The notes below the pieces were generated by a model. That model made no database searches and was not told where the DNA came from. It was given only the letters and a program-made list of their open reading frames with translations. Both the position numbers and the translations under genes were made by a program. DNA of 64,000 nt from positions 224,161 through 288,160 of the forward strand of contig NW_022985205.1 in assembly GCF_010093535.1 (NCBI RefSeq), given 5' to 3'. This document shows positions 10,111-21,490 of the stretch, piece after piece; within the stretch, counting starts at the first letter, position 1, and each line of letters opens with the position of its first letter. This DNA is from Lindgomyces ingoldianus. Lineage: Eukaryota; Ascomycota; Dothideomycetes; Pleosporales; Lindgomycetaceae.

Positions 10111-11249
10111 ATGGCAGACTTCGCCGATCAGGATGCGCTCACACGGCCGCATCAGTTCACACCGACCATGCACCGCGCTGTCTATCCAGCCATCTCATCA
10201 AAGAATCCTAAACTCAATGCAGCTGGAAAAAATGTCCTTGTTACTGGAGCTACGCGCGGCATAGGCAAGGCAAGTTCCCCCAACCTTCGTCCAAGAAGCA
10301 TTTCATTAATCATCCCTAGGCGATCGCCCTATCTTGGGCAGAGGCCGGCGCATCCGGAATCGTCATCACTGGCCGAGCGAAAGACCTTCTCACTCAAGTC
10401 TCAGACGAGATCAAACGTATTGCGCCAACAGCAAAGGTAGTCGCATTGACATCCGAAGCTACGTCCGAAAACGACACAAAGAGGCTGTGGGAGAAAGTCA
10501 AAGCTGAGATCGGCGTCATCGACGTGCTCATCTGCAATGCTGGCGTCTTTGGCGAGAATGATTTGGGAATGCCAGTTACAGGAAAGATTAGCCCATCTCA
10601 ATGGTGGGAAAATATGGTGCGCCGACCCATTTCAACACATTTAGACACCCATCACTGATTGAATGATAGGAAGTCAACATCCGCGGCCCGTACCTTCACA
10701 TCTACAACTTCCTCCAACAGTTCATTGTCATTGGCAAAGAACCAACTGGAACAATCATCATCCTCAGCTCTGGCGTGGCCTCGATGATTATCCCCGGTGC
10801 CTCTGCGTACACCATCAGCAAGCTTGTCGGCCTGAAACTCGCAGAACAGTTGAACGCTGGTAAGGCTGATCCTTCTCGCAGGTGATATCCGTAGCTAATT
10901 CTCGCAAGAACATCCAAATGTCCGCTCTTTCGGCATCCATCCTGGCTTGGTCCGGACAAATATGAAAATCGACGCGTTTGATGCAATGGCTATTGATCCT
11001 CGTAAGTTTCCCGTTTCAAGTAAGAACAACTTGAACTGATATCACCAAGCCGAAATGACTGGCGGTCTATCATTATATCTCTCCACACCGCGTGCTGACT
11101 ACCTCCGTGGGGGCTATGTGACTGTGAACTGGGATGTTGAAGAGATGGAGAAACACGCAGAAGAGATTAAAGAGAAGAAGCTTCTAGGCACTTCGTTCCT
11201 CAACGCTAAGTTGGGCCCTGAGGGACATCCTTTTGAGGGCTCGACTTGA
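10111..11249 (+). CDS. Short-chain dehydrogenase/reductase (SDR)
   Basis: Five exons (10111-10269, 10320-10616, 10670-10859, 10909-11001, 11050-11249) give 312 residues with correct phases. Intron 1 is a GC-AG intron with the strong donor AAG|GCAAGT; the others are GT-AG. The product has the Rossmann cofactor motif TGATRGIG, the NAG motif (ICNAG), an upstream catalytic serine (SSG) and the active-site YTISK (YxxxK), followed by the HPGLV turn. This is a classical SDR, expected to use NAD(P)H on a carbonyl or alcohol substrate. The substrate cannot be told. A C-terminal acidic/lysine-rich tail follows the domain. The only neighbour of possible regulatory interest is the divergent bZIP gene; no synthase gene is nearby. 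Confidence 0.93.
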
Positions 11250-12524
11250 TCAGCTCGTTTCTAGTCTTGATTGTCTAGGCCTCGTCGCTCTTTTTGAAAC
11301 TCATTTATCGCTTACTTTCGGTTGAATTATATAATCTATGACAATTCGTCACTCACTCGTTCTCATTTTATGATCGCCGATGCGGTCTCGAGTCACCACG
11401 TTACTCTATACGACTCTTCCCCTGTAATTGCTGACATTTGCAGACTATATCACACCCTTCCCGCACTGTCATGAAGACCATACTATCACCTCCCCCTTCC
11501 ATCGCTATGCCCCAGCCCAATATCAACACACCGCCTCCATAACCCACGCAAACGCCCGCCACTACACCCCTACCAACAACCCTCCACAATCACGATGCAC
11601 ACACCAAGACCCTTCATTTCCTTCCTCACACCGAGGATCCTGCGCCCCTTCCCCCATCCCCGACCTTCCACCCACCTCCCCCTCCACCACCAACACCGAT
11701 GACGACGATTACTACTACTACGACACCGATGAGGCCGTAACCGGGCTCTCGCCCACCGAACACCAAACGTCGAAACATGAGCCGCCCGTATTGCCGCACA
11801 AGGAGATGCCGACCACCAACCCGAATGCTCCCGCGAATAACGCGACTCAAGAGGACGAGATTAGTGGTAGGGTTTGTGAAAAGGTCGAGGCGGAAGGGAT
11901 CGGGCGTGAATCCATAAACGCAGAGATATTATGGGATGCAAAGAAACAGCGAGAGAGGTCGGCGAAATCTCGAATTTTGCGGATCATGGATATTGGGCGA
12001 GAGTGAGGCCGTATACGTGGAGTCATTGAGAGTGGGACGGCTGACTATAGATGTGACTGACAAAGAAAGGAGGGAAGTTATTGGTGAGGTTGAGGGGGTG
12101 GGTGGAAGCTGGGTGGGATAGCAAATTTGGAATGGGGGAGGGGAATACATGGATGGATGGAATGGGATGATGTTGACGTTTTGATGGGGAAGTTTAGGGG
12201 GGATAGTGAAGGGTGGGGTGGATGTTTTGTGAGGATGGAGGGTAGGAATGCGTGGGTTTAGATTGAATATGTGGATGTTGAGGCGAAGAATGTAGAGACT
12301 GAGATAGTGAAGCAAGTAGGTAAGACTACCGAAAGTGTTGCGCAGCATACCAGTCAGTAGGTGGGTCGAGTGGGCTATTCTCGGAGCTACAACGATTTCC
12401 TCGGTTTAGCTTTTCGAGGTGTTGCTATGAGTGGAAGATATTTCTGAAGGTGGTAAACGTTGACTTCAGCGTCAAAGGATGGGAAGTCAGCTATGCTTCA
12501 TATTATGTGATAAGATGCAGCGCC
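11250..12524. other. Intergenic with one weak ORF
   Basis: A long plus-strand open frame (11428-12006) has no ATG until 11806; from there it would encode 66 residues rich in Glu, Lys and Arg. Upstream, the same frame passes through low-complexity Pro/Thr/Ser codons and an Asp-Asp-Asp-Asp-Tyr-Tyr-Tyr-Tyr run near 11700. It could be the tail of an intron-containing gene, but no donor/acceptor arrangement is convincing. The G-rich stretch at 12060-12260 is unremarkable. Confidence 0.35.
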
Positions 12525-12815
12525 ATCCGTCAGTACATCCGCCCGTACAGTACTGCAGTACATCAAATTTAGTACTGGCTAGTACGTATAGAGGTTGTTG
12601 TCAGTACAGTAACTATATTTGAGGCACTGTCACTAGCCGTTTACGGTAGTATTAGGTTAAATACTCCGTACAGTACAGTACAATCTACCAATTCATCCGT
12701 TATAGAGTAGTGCTAGTCACCCTCTCTCATCAACTCAGTACAGTTGGTACTCGCAAGCAGGCTGAACAGTACAGCACAACATACAGCCTCAAAACTACTC
12801 CGTTACGTACGGAAG
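12525..12815. repeat. GTAC/AGTAC-rich cluster
   Basis: CAGTAC, GTACAGTAC and related words recur well over ten times in about 290 bp, often as tandem pairs. The palindrome GTAC is far denser here than in the flanks. The copies are imperfect and irregularly spaced, so it reads as a degenerate microsatellite rather than a clean array. No function is assigned. Confidence 0.5.
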
Positions 12816-12829
12816 TCAACACTGCTCCT

Positions 12830-13105
12830 ATGTCTTCCTCATACCGTCGCATCCCTTCGTCAAACATCTCGACCCATTCGACCTGTAGGAACTCTGCAAC
12901 AGAGGCCTTCGGCGGTCCTGCTCGCCCGGACCGAGTGCGAGCGCGAGAGAGACCGAGACCGTGGATGCGTTTCAACGAAAACAAGCTCGAAACCCTCCCA
13001 CTGATCTGGCACCCACTCATTGAATCGTCTCTACAACTACAGTTAGAACGAATCACCCTTACGCAGTCCTCAAGAAAACAACTTCAGAAATGTGTAGTGA
13101 TGTAG
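12830..13105 (+). CDS. Possible small hypothetical protein
   Basis: An ATG at 12830 (MSSSYRRIPSS) opens a 91-residue frame rich in Ser, Arg and Thr, ending QLQKCVVM. There is no recognised domain, signal peptide or intron, and a minus-strand frame of similar length overlaps it. It lies just after the GTAC-rich cluster. It may be chance. Confidence 0.22.
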   Translation: MSSSYRRIPSSNISTHSTCRNSATEAFGGPARPDRVRARERPRPWMRFNENKLETLPLIWHPLIESSLQLQLERITLTQSSRKQLQKCVVM

Positions 13106-13367
13106 AATTCAATGTCCGGAACGCCACACCTCACCCAAGCTAATTGCTGCATATGCTATTCGTAAACGCCCAAGATCAGATCGTAAACTTTACAATACAT
13201 ACATCTGAGACTGCGCCTGGCTCACATGGGTATCTTACAGATTGGTCTCTGCGCCATCTCCCCCATCGTAGGTAGCGTAGCAGACAACCTAAAACATTAT
13301 GAGCGTGACAACGCCTCCAAGCATCAACATGAAAGCACCCCACGCACCCCCTCTCGCTCCGGGGGTA

Positions 13368-14628
13368 TCAAAACGCCCTCCCCGGCGTCCCCGGCGGCTC
13401 CATTCGTCCGGGATAGTAACTCCTCTCCGGCTCAGGAGCCACCCTATCACTCATATACCCCCATTCCTGACCCCCGCCCTCCAGCTCCTCTTCCTTCTCC
13501 TTTGCTTCCTTCCTCTTCCTCTGCTCCTCCAACAAAACCTTCTTAATCGCCCGCATCTTATACCAAATCCATCCCGCCATAATAATCGTAACAACGAACA
13601 CAGCACCAAACATTACTATCTTCTCTACGTTGTCGTTTTTCTCTTGGATGAGCAGGACGCCGAGGTAGACGAGGAAGATTTGTTTTGGAAGCGAAATGAA
13701 GGTCGCGATGACGAAGAACCAGAACTTGACGTCACAGGTGGAGAAGACGGCGGTAGAGAAGTGGGCCGGGATGGCGGAAAAGCGGATTACTAGGACGATC
13801 TGGGAAGGGGGTTGAGTTAGTTTTGGAGTGCTTTAATTGAGTTGCAGGGTGCGAGTGCTATAGAGGGGGCAAAGGGTACGAGTACGTAGGAGTTGGAGAA
13901 TGTGCGCGAATGATAGTTGGAAACATACCCAAAATCCCCCGTCTCTCGTCAAGCGCGCCAGCGCGCCGTAGTTTAGATTTGTCCGCTCAAGTTTTGCGGC
14001 TCGGCGACGTAGCGCATACTTGAATGCGAACCATGTACCGACTATGACGCACCCGGGTAGTCAGCGCCTGAGTGCATGTAACGCGATAGATAGGCGGTGG
14101 TACTTACTTTCGCCGATGAAGGTACCGGCTGCAACAATAGCGAAGCCGATCCACAGGCCGTACACAACACCGCATAGTACTGCTATGATCTCATGGCCGA
14201 ATAGCGGTGGAAATGATATGATAATCAATATCGCGACTGGAATAAGCCATCCCGCTGGGAGGTCGCGGACTTTCTCTGAGAAGGGGCGGAGTTTCTATAT
14301 CGGGTCCCGTTAGTATAGGTCGTGATAATTAAGGTATGAGCAAGACTTGCCATCACGACTTCATTGTGATGTATTGTCAACATCGCTGTCGCGACACCGA
14401 TTGCAATAAACAGGATATGCCATGCTAATCCCCAAAGTTAAACATTAGTTTCATTTCTTGCCCGATCATCAGGGTTCGGGTCTGCTCAAGCTCCCACATA
14501 CGTATGTACTTAGGCGACAAGAAGATCTTCTTCCAATTCACCGGCCGATATTCCGTCTCTTCTGGTGGACCACCCTTCCTCTTTCTCTCTCCCTGCCCCA
14601 TCCTAGTCATCTCGATATCTTCTGGCAT
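13368..14628 (-). CDS. TVP38: Tvp38/TMEM64-type VTT-domain membrane protein
   Basis: Five exons on the minus strand (14628-14502, 14424-14351, 14294-14108, 14041-13929, 13799-13368) give 310 residues with matching phases. The introns are 77, 56, 66 and 129 bp; the second has a GC donor (ATG|GCAAGT). A polar N terminus precedes a membrane segment (WHILFIAIGVATAML) and the DLPAGWLIPVAIL helix. The conserved VTT/SNARE-associated core follows: LCGVVYGLWIGF, AAGTFIGE, WFAFKYALRRRA, then VIRFSAIPAHF and the SLPKQIFLVYLGV segment. The last membrane helix (FVVTIIMAGWIWY) is followed by a charged cytosolic tail. Yeast Tvp38 is a Golgi membrane protein, and VTT proteins are linked to membrane and lipid handling. 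Length and order fit the fungal family. The gene symbol rests on family resemblance. Confidence 0.9.
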
Positions 14629-14905
14629 CGCATCAATATACTACCCCTCGAAGGGTGGACGTGGGTACGGTCGGTGGAGGAAAAGGCCAGAGGAATGACC
14701 AAAACGAAGAGACGTCAAAACCAAACGCGAAAGGAATACCAGAAAGTGACGAGGGAACAACCAATATTAAGGGAGGCGAGCGCAGGGGCTGAGCATGAAT
14801 GGTGGTGTTGCTCCCTGAATCTGAAACCGGCGAGTGCCCCTGCCGGCGCTACATAAAAAGGCCAATCACCTTGTCACGACTACGCGTCTTCCAAATCTTG
14901 CAGCA

Positions 14906-15304
14906 TTAGCGCCCGCCTCTCAGCCCTCTCGCTTCGTTTCGGCGGTTGGGGACGCAGGGGTATAGGCGATCCTGTACTTTCGTTGAGAGGGATTCTTCCG
15001 CTGAATCTTGTATGAGCGACGTTTTTCTACCAAACGGACATGGGCTCTCGACCAGCCAAGGACTCCGCCAAGCATCGCTATACCTGGTCGAGAATTCAAT
15101 TCGCCTTATGATCTGTTTTGGGAATTTTCCTAACGCCTTGAGTTCCCGGGAGCCCTGAAACACTCTGTCTGTAGCACTTCCAACGTTGACGTGGATCTGG
15201 ATAGGAAGTGAGAGCCGGAGAGGTGGAGGTTTCTCGGGCGCCTTTGTGTTTCGCTGCAGAATCTGAGTTTTTGCAACATAGTCGATACGGAACAGCAGGC
15301 TCAT
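14906..15304 (-). CDS. Possible hypothetical protein
   Basis: An ATG at 15304 opens a 132-residue frame (MSLLFRIDYVAKTQ...) rich in Arg, Lys and Ser. The sequence just before the ATG (TTCTCTTTTCTCTAG on the minus strand) looks like a splice acceptor, so this may be an internal or last exon of a larger gene whose upstream part I cannot place. It lies 277 bp upstream of the Tvp38 start on the same strand. No domain is recognised. Confidence 0.28.
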   Translation of the reverse strand: MSLLFRIDYVAKTQILQRNTKAPEKPPPLRLSLPIQIHVNVGSATDRVFQGSRELKALGKFPKQIIRRIEFSTRYSDAWRSPWLVESPCPFGRKTSLIQDSAEESLSTKVQDRLYPCVPNRRNEARGLRGGR

Positions 15305-17572
15305 CCTAGAGAAAAGAGAAACGATGTAGCGTTGTCACTAAACCGGCCGGTATTCTGTCGGCGCGGTGTGTGATGTCGAGATTCGGACAAAAACAGGACA
15401 AATCGAAGCAAGAGCGAGCTACAAGATTGCGAAAGTAAAGGACGAGAAAGACGAATGATGGAGCGAGAAAGAGGAGGCGTGTGTCTTATAAACGCTCCAT
15501 AAGAGTCTGATCCATTCGGGTGCCTACCCTTTGGGAGTTTCGCTGCAACACCCCGCTATTTTGTACTCGTTCATGTAAAAGTTCATAGAGTTAACAGCTG
15601 CATCTCCTGTATGTCTTGCTTCTACGTTTTCTTTATTATTACCTTGCTCTTGTGATCGATTGAGTTCCTATTCAACAGAATTGGCAGTATAGATATCCCA
15701 AAAAGCTCGAATCTATCTAGCACCTCAATTTTCTCGATTATTACCTGTACCATCGTGATCGCTCCATTCTCCTGGGTCAAGCATCTCATTCTCTTTCCAA
15801 CTCACCTTTCTATGCAACTTCGGATATATATATAAGCCTTAGCGGCTGCGTCATCTAGTCCCCCACTTCCAACTCGACGACGGTCCTCGATAGCTGCTCC
15901 ACCACCCAATATAAATTCATATTATCCCTTGGAAGGCGGCTCCAGGACTGTTTAACTGGGATCGGGTCCGAGCGGTTCACAAAAAAAAGGGTAAAACAAA
16001 ATCAAGTCGGTCCGGGGGCAATCGCGTTCAAACCCAAAGAATTGAAGAGTACCTACCAAAGCGATAACAGGAAAAGAGTGCCTTTGGAGCCTTAAAAACC
16101 TCCTGATTCTGCACATTTATTACGACAGGTTTGCTCCGTCCAATTGACCATTATCTCCTAGTCAATCTTATACTCAGCCCAACAGGGATCGCACAGTTGC
16201 TGGTGATCTCGTTTCCCGGCTGTGAGGACATAGTCGGAGGACATGTCTTGGCCATCCCACGATGAGGAGTTGCTGGAGTTGCGGTAGGAGTAAGAAGGAA
16301 ATAATCCGTGTCTAGAGCGCTTTAAACTGCCTGCTAAGAGCTGGTGTAAGAGAATTGACAGATGGTATTAGATGTATTAAGGAAGGTGGTAATGACGAGC
16401 AAATACGAATGAGCCGGTGTATGAGGTAAGGTTAGGTGAGTCGTGGTGTTGTATTCAGTGCGCTTCCTGGCGTAAGTTTGTTATGGGGGCCTCCGCTGGT
16501 AACTTCCTACTAAATTGGGCGGACTTGGACTATAGCCACAACTTAAGTTGGTGGATCGTGACCCTGATGAGAGGCCTCTGTAAATCCGCCACTGTAATGC
16601 TTCTGCTCCTTCCTTGCCGTGACTTGAGGTTTCCGGTAAAGTTGGACATCTGTCTATTGCTCATTTGTCTACAAAGATCAAAAGGGGTTGGTTCTAGCTT
16701 AGGACTATGACCTTTAGTTGATGGCGTTACAAGAAGATCAAAGGCTTAAGGACATTGACTCTGCATCTTTGTTTGCGGCACCGACCCAAGCATCACAATA
16801 AGAATACTGAAAATATCAAATAACCGGCCCCCATCTAATGGGGGCCTTGATACCAAGCCACAATAAAGATCTAAGCCATTTACCACCTCGTTTAGGCTTC
16901 TCCTCCTCCATACTCTCTATCCTTGTCACATCCCAAGCCTACCTAGCCATTCTAGGAGACACTGTGTTCATATCATTCTTGATCACCCGCAGACTGATCT
17001 TGAGTTGCTCTTGTCTCCTCGTTTTCTGTCCTCTATTCCATATCGTCTGCTGCCCTAGGAGGGCTGCTTCCTCTTGCACCATTCCAGTCCTCTCAGTGCC
17101 GGTTCCCTCAGTGCCGCTCTCCTCTGACACCATTTGCCAGTCATCTTAGTGAATTTTACCGTGGAATCCAGGGGGTTGTGTTTCGGCTTCAAGTCCTGGT
17201 CCTTTGATAGCATGATGATATCCAAAACGCATATGTTAAAAGGGTGGCGAATGGTGGCCATAAATACGAAAAAGGCACTAACATACCTTTTAAAGCACTT
17301 TTGCATATGAAGACTCGATGTGAAGTGGCAGCCGTCCGTTAACCACCGTATCATTCACGCGAGGGCCCCTAAAACGCACTGTATGCATACTGCAAATGGA
17401 CGGCCTCTCTACATTACTGCTAAATTAAATGATCACCACTCTTCATATCCTAGGATTCCATATCCTAAGGCTTCGAGAGTGGGTAACGTCTGTCGTTCGA
17501 TATCGGTTTCTACCGCCCCGATTTCCTCCAATGACCTGTCAGCCATGTTTTCCGCCGCTATTCGGAGCTTTA
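15305..17572. other. Long interval without a supported gene
   Basis: Normal composition; only short open frames without domains. Minus-strand frames at 16939-17133 and 17055-17354 are polar and could be exons of the same weak gene as 17573-17974, but I cannot join them with confidence. There are no transposon signatures, direct repeats or RNA genes that I can support. Confidence 0.4.
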
Positions 17573-17974
17573 TTATCGCTGCCCCCTACGTGCACTCGTG
17601 CGCTCATCCTCATATGTCTCATTCGGAGCCCATGTATTGTTAAATACATGGGAGAGATCGTCCCTTCCTTGGTCTTTACGGTGGTTCGCCTTGTTGTCGC
17701 GTATCATCTCCATATTTTCTGCGGCGTTTGAAGATCCTGCATTCCTTGGGGTGGGTCGTTTAGGTTGGCCCGCCGGCTTGATGCCATTGCGAACAATCTG
17801 GCTGGTATCTGAAGAGTTCGAGTCACCCCTTGCGATGAAATTTTGCTCGGAAGGTAGATCCTTCGTTGGCACTTTATGCACCCACGTATTCCGTAGCGAG
17901 TTGTTGTGATTGATTAGCGAGGAAAGAGCGATGTGGCGGGTTTCTGAGAGCCTACTTTCTAGACAGGGCAGCAT
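17573..17974 (-). CDS. Possible hypothetical protein, polar
   Basis: This is a 133-residue frame from an ATG at 17974, rich in Asn, Ser, Arg and Asp, without hydrophobic segments. The composition is like disordered fungal proteins, but there is no domain, no intron evidence and no recognised homologue. Overlapping plus-strand frames make the call uncertain. Confidence 0.28.
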   Translation of the reverse strand: MLPCLESRLSETRHIALSSLINHNNSLRNTWVHKVPTKDLPSEQNFIARGDSNSSDTSQIVRNGIKPAGQPKRPTPRNAGSSNAAENMEMIRDNKANHRKDQGRDDLSHVFNNTWAPNETYEDERTSARRGQR

Positions 17975-18615
17975 GGGTTAAGTGCGACGAGGGATTATTA
18001 CTAGGATACGTTGGTAAGGAATTCGCTTTGACTTTGGCGCGGTTCATGCCGGGTCATGGCTCCTCCCTGGGTCACTCACATGGACGATGGCCCCGTCCAG
18101 TTGACTGACCCAAAAATGAAGAAAAGGGCTTAGAGTGTGGGGCGTCGGCGCTTCAAACTCCCTAAGGTCAACAACATTGGGATGTTTTGTGAAGGGGGCT
18201 TTCCACTAGTGGGCCGAGATTAACACAGTCACAGTTTCTGGTCCAGGCACACCCTTGGGAGTATGTAAACGCCTACGTGGCTGCACCACAAGAACACTTA
18301 ATCTAGACGCCCGCCAGCAACCAACTTCCCCCCAGCCCTCTGTGTGACTCTTCAACTTTGGATTCGGCCTGACTCCTGACTACTTCCCCCCTCGAAATGC
18401 GGCGAAAGATTCATAGCAATCTCGTTTGTACAATTCACGCGGCTGACTTGACACCCCATAGTGCAGTAGCGGCATGCTAAGCCAGGAATCACATATCAAG
18501 CTACGTGGTGTTGGCGTCAACCGCTCTCAAGCTCCAAAATAAGCATTCATCCGATGACCGAGGACATATTTGACTCCAATCCAGGAAATTTTCACAACAC
18601 TCCAGTATACGCTCA
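17975..18615. other. Intergenic
   Basis: No coding frame is supported. The sequence is of normal composition and presumably contains the promoter of the plus-strand gene at 18616. Confidence 0.45.
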
Positions 18616-19101
18616 ATGGCACCCAGTTCCACCACAAAATGTAGAGGCCCGAACCCCCTGCCAAAAAATGGTCAATACCACAATAACGCAACAGTGTTCG
18701 GTCGGCCTTCTGAGTACAGGCTCACTGCAATGAGGGATTCGGGTGGCGCAAGCGACAAATATGAGACAGTAACCGATCCTACTCTTAATAATATTCCCGT
18801 GGAAGATGAACTCGAACGGACTGGAGAGCTGGGGCCTCGGTTGTGGACCGAATACGAGCGGATGATCCAGTATGAAGCTGCTCGAGTGGAGGGACTTCAA
18901 GAAGAACAGAGGTGGGTCAAGCAAGAGGCTGGTGCTGCTCGAGCCAAAAATATCAGGGGAACCAGCGCTTTGAAGGGTTATGGATGCGGACAGTACGTGA
19001 CACACCTCGCGCCACTTGTTTCATTTGAGGCTGTCAATCCAGTCGAGAAACGGAAGAAAGGTAAATGCGGAGTTTGGAAGAGACTTGTTGTTCAGAAATA
19101 A
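18616..19101 (+). CDS. Hypothetical protein, charged
   Basis: The ATG at 18616 (context GCTCAATGGCA) opens a 161-residue frame. The N-terminal 60 residues are polar. Residues about 62-115 are Glu/Arg/Lys-rich and likely helical (LWTEYERMIQYEAARVE, EEQRWVKQEAGAARAK). The C terminus is basic (EKRKKGKCGVWKRL). There is no signal peptide or membrane segment. The codon pattern and length favour a real gene, but I recognise no family. A frame of 176 residues overlapping its 3' end has the look of a shadow. Confidence 0.5.
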   Translation: MAPSSTTKCRGPNPLPKNGQYHNNATVFGRPSEYRLTAMRDSGGASDKYETVTDPTLNNIPVEDELERTGELGPRLWTEYERMIQYEAARVEGLQEEQRWVKQEAGAARAKNIRGTSALKGYGCGQYVTHLAPLVSFEAVNPVEKRKKGKCGVWKRLVVQK

Positions 19102-20429
19102 GGGAGAATATGTAAGGCTGGTTTGTAGCGATTGGGAATTAAGGACTGCATGGCAAGTACTGCTATACTTCTTTTTCGTCTGTTTACTAACACAGTTATG
19201 TCAGAGTGCCATATCGGCATCATCGATATTTATGTCCAATTCCATCGCAGCTAGTGTCGGGATTATACCCAGTCATTCTCCGTTCTTGTTCATGGTTTTG
19301 GGGCACGTTTGTGGAAAATCAAACGATATAAATCGATCCAAGCTTGGGTCGAGTATTCATACTCTCCCATATGTCTGTGAATTGCCCCGGTACTCGTACC
19401 TAGGTAGTTGCGAATCAAGTGTGAATATCCTATCACGCTCAAATGAATTCTCCTGCAGTCTGCAGTACTTGACCATCAGCACGAGTCCTCAAACAATTCC
19501 AGGAAAGTTATCGCTCTCTCTATTTATTTTGGTTTTGGGTTCGTAAAGTTTTCTTGATCATGAAGACACGTAAAAGGTAAATTTAGAGAGAAGATTGGAT
19601 TCACAACCGGCCGTCCCCATGTGTTCGGCAACCATTTCTAATCAGATTTCAATGGTTCTTATGATAAAGTGATATTATCATTCTCAAAGCGCGTAGGAAG
19701 CGTAACCTAAGTCGCAAATCAACTGAATAGTCATTCAAAGTGTCGAGTCCCTCACTACTTGATCTCCGAGGTGTCTAGTCCTGCAACGACGAACTCCTCG
19801 TTAGCATACCAGAAATAACCGTCTATCAAGCCAATCTTACGCTCAATTATTTGCAATTTAAACCCATTATATAAGTACAGATCATTGGAAATTGCTATTA
19901 CCTGGGTTCCATCTCCCATCTTCTTCTCTCGTCATTATTCCCAGCTCCTCAGTCGCACCAATCAAGGACCAGTCAGAGCCCATATTACAACTCCAGCCAA
20001 ATCTGTAATTATCTGGTCCAGTAATCTCCAACGAATAACATACGTGAGCGACGCGAGATCTTTCTAGTGATATATCCCCTGCTTCTCCTGGCTTCCCTGA
20101 TTGTCATCTCCGCTTGGTGTGCAGCTAAGAAGGCTCGTCTTGCAAGCATCAAATACTAGAGCCCAACACATTTGTAGCCGTGCCATCCGGTGTCAATTAC
20201 CCGCCAGTCGTCGATTAGGGTCGAGGGTCGGGAGATGAAGAGGCTAGTGCTTTGTAGTAAGGTTGAACCGGAAGAGCTATGGTTGCAACTGCTGAGGGAA
20301 GGAGGGAGTAGGTGGAGGGTTTAGTTCGTCTTGTAGATGTGGTATAGAGTTAGCTGCGAAGGTGTGGGCGAAGCTCACTGCCATACAAGCGGCTGGGGGG
20401 ATTGAGGAAGCGAGGTTAAGAGGCAAAGA
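19102..20429. other. Intergenic up to the duplicated block
   Basis: No supported gene. Short frames only (for example 19885-20067). The homology between the two segmental copies begins close to 20430, at the words GAGGCGGACGGATTCCAGAAAG. Confidence 0.4.
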
Positions 20430-20863
20430 GGCGGACGGATTCCAGAAAGTAACTTCACACCCGCTCCGAAGATTGGTTCTTTGCGGGAATGGGGGGATGA
20501 GGAGCAGGCTCAGTGGGGTTGGAGAGGAGTGGGAAAAGCAGAAGGAGGGAATCCCAGTTCCTCAAAGCTAGTAGGGAGAGAGGAGATGTTTAGAGAGTGA
20601 AGCAGAGATAAGTGTGAAGGCTAGGCGTGAGATGATGAGGGTGGAGGAAGGATATGGGATTTGAAAGTCTGAAGAAGGGAATGAAGTGGCTCGGTTTCTT
20701 TAAAGGGAAGGTTTGGAATCCAGGGTGGTTTGCACATGGAGGATTCATTTAGCGCCATATAAACGATTATAATACCTGTGCAATGAATGGGATTAGAGTG
20801 CATAGGGGGGTTAATACCGATTATGTAGGAAATGAGACGTCTCACTGTCGATTGCCCTCACTT

Positions 20864-21490
20864 CTAACTAACCACCACAAAAAACCCAAGCGGGCAACTT
20901 CCATCACCATCCGGTCCAGCCTGAAACCACTGCAGACTCGTATCGCTCGAACAAAGCGCCCCGCTGACAGTTTGTCCACCACTCCCTGGCAAGATACCGC
21001 AGGGCAAAGTCGCGATCGTATACGTACTTCCCGGCACAATGACCGGCGGAGGAAACGGTGGGCTCGGTCCAAGAATTGGCTGGTTGTTATACGTCGTGCT
21101 ATCGTCGGCGCCAAATCCCGTCAGGTATCCGGTGAAGGTAAAATGACCCGGTCCAGAGAATCCAACTGTGTGTGGAGCAGCTTGCTCAGCCGTTGGAAAT
21201 GCGAAGGAAAGCGTGCAGGTTTTTAGAAGGGTTGGTTCGCCGTCGACGTAGTCGGGGACCTTGAGATCTACGATGGTGCATTTATCGTTTGGTGTAACAA
21301 TGCCTGTGCTTACTCCGCCGAAGGCTTTATTGGGCTCGGATTTGGAGATTGGGACGAGCATGTATGGAGATATTGTGCCTGGAGGGAAGTCGCTTCCAGC
21401 CGGGCATGAAGATCGTGATGCATGAGATGAGGGTCTCGCAAGGACTGTGGAGAATAAACTTGTAAGGGTAGCGGCGATCAACATCTTCAT
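20864..21490 (-). CDS. Secreted But2-domain protein
   Basis: A single exon of 208 residues from the ATG at 21490. Residues 1-18 (MKMLIAATLTSLFSTVLA) are a signal peptide. The rest matches the layout of the fungal But2 C-terminal domain (Pfam family of the Uba3-binding protein But2): an opening YMLVPISKSEPNKAFG, then CTIVDLKVPDY, KTCTLSFAFPTA, FSGPGHFTFTGYL, TTYNNQP, PGSTYTIATLPC and SDTSLQWFQ, ending CPLGFFVVV. Six or more cysteines suggest disulfides in an extracellular beta-rich fold. In filamentous ascomycetes such proteins are mostly secreted and of unknown role, so the name does not imply ubiquitin-like pathway function. A truncated relative lies in copy 2 at 30237-30660. Confidence 0.85.
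   Translation of the reverse strand: MKMLIAATLTSLFSTVLARPSSHASRSSCPAGSDFPPGTISPYMLVPISKSEPNKAFGGVSTGIVTPNDKCTIVDLKVPDYVDGEPTLLKTCTLSFAFPTAEQAAPHTVGFSGPGHFTFTGYLTGFGADDSTTYNNQPILGPSPPFPPPVIVPGSTYTIATLPCGILPGSGGQTVSGALCSSDTSLQWFQAGPDGDGSCPLGFFVVVS

Noticed and set aside
7967..11249. Secondary-metabolite gene cluster (bZIP plus SDR)
   Set aside because: No polyketide synthase, peptide synthetase, terpene cyclase or prenyltransferase is in the window; two genes are not enough.
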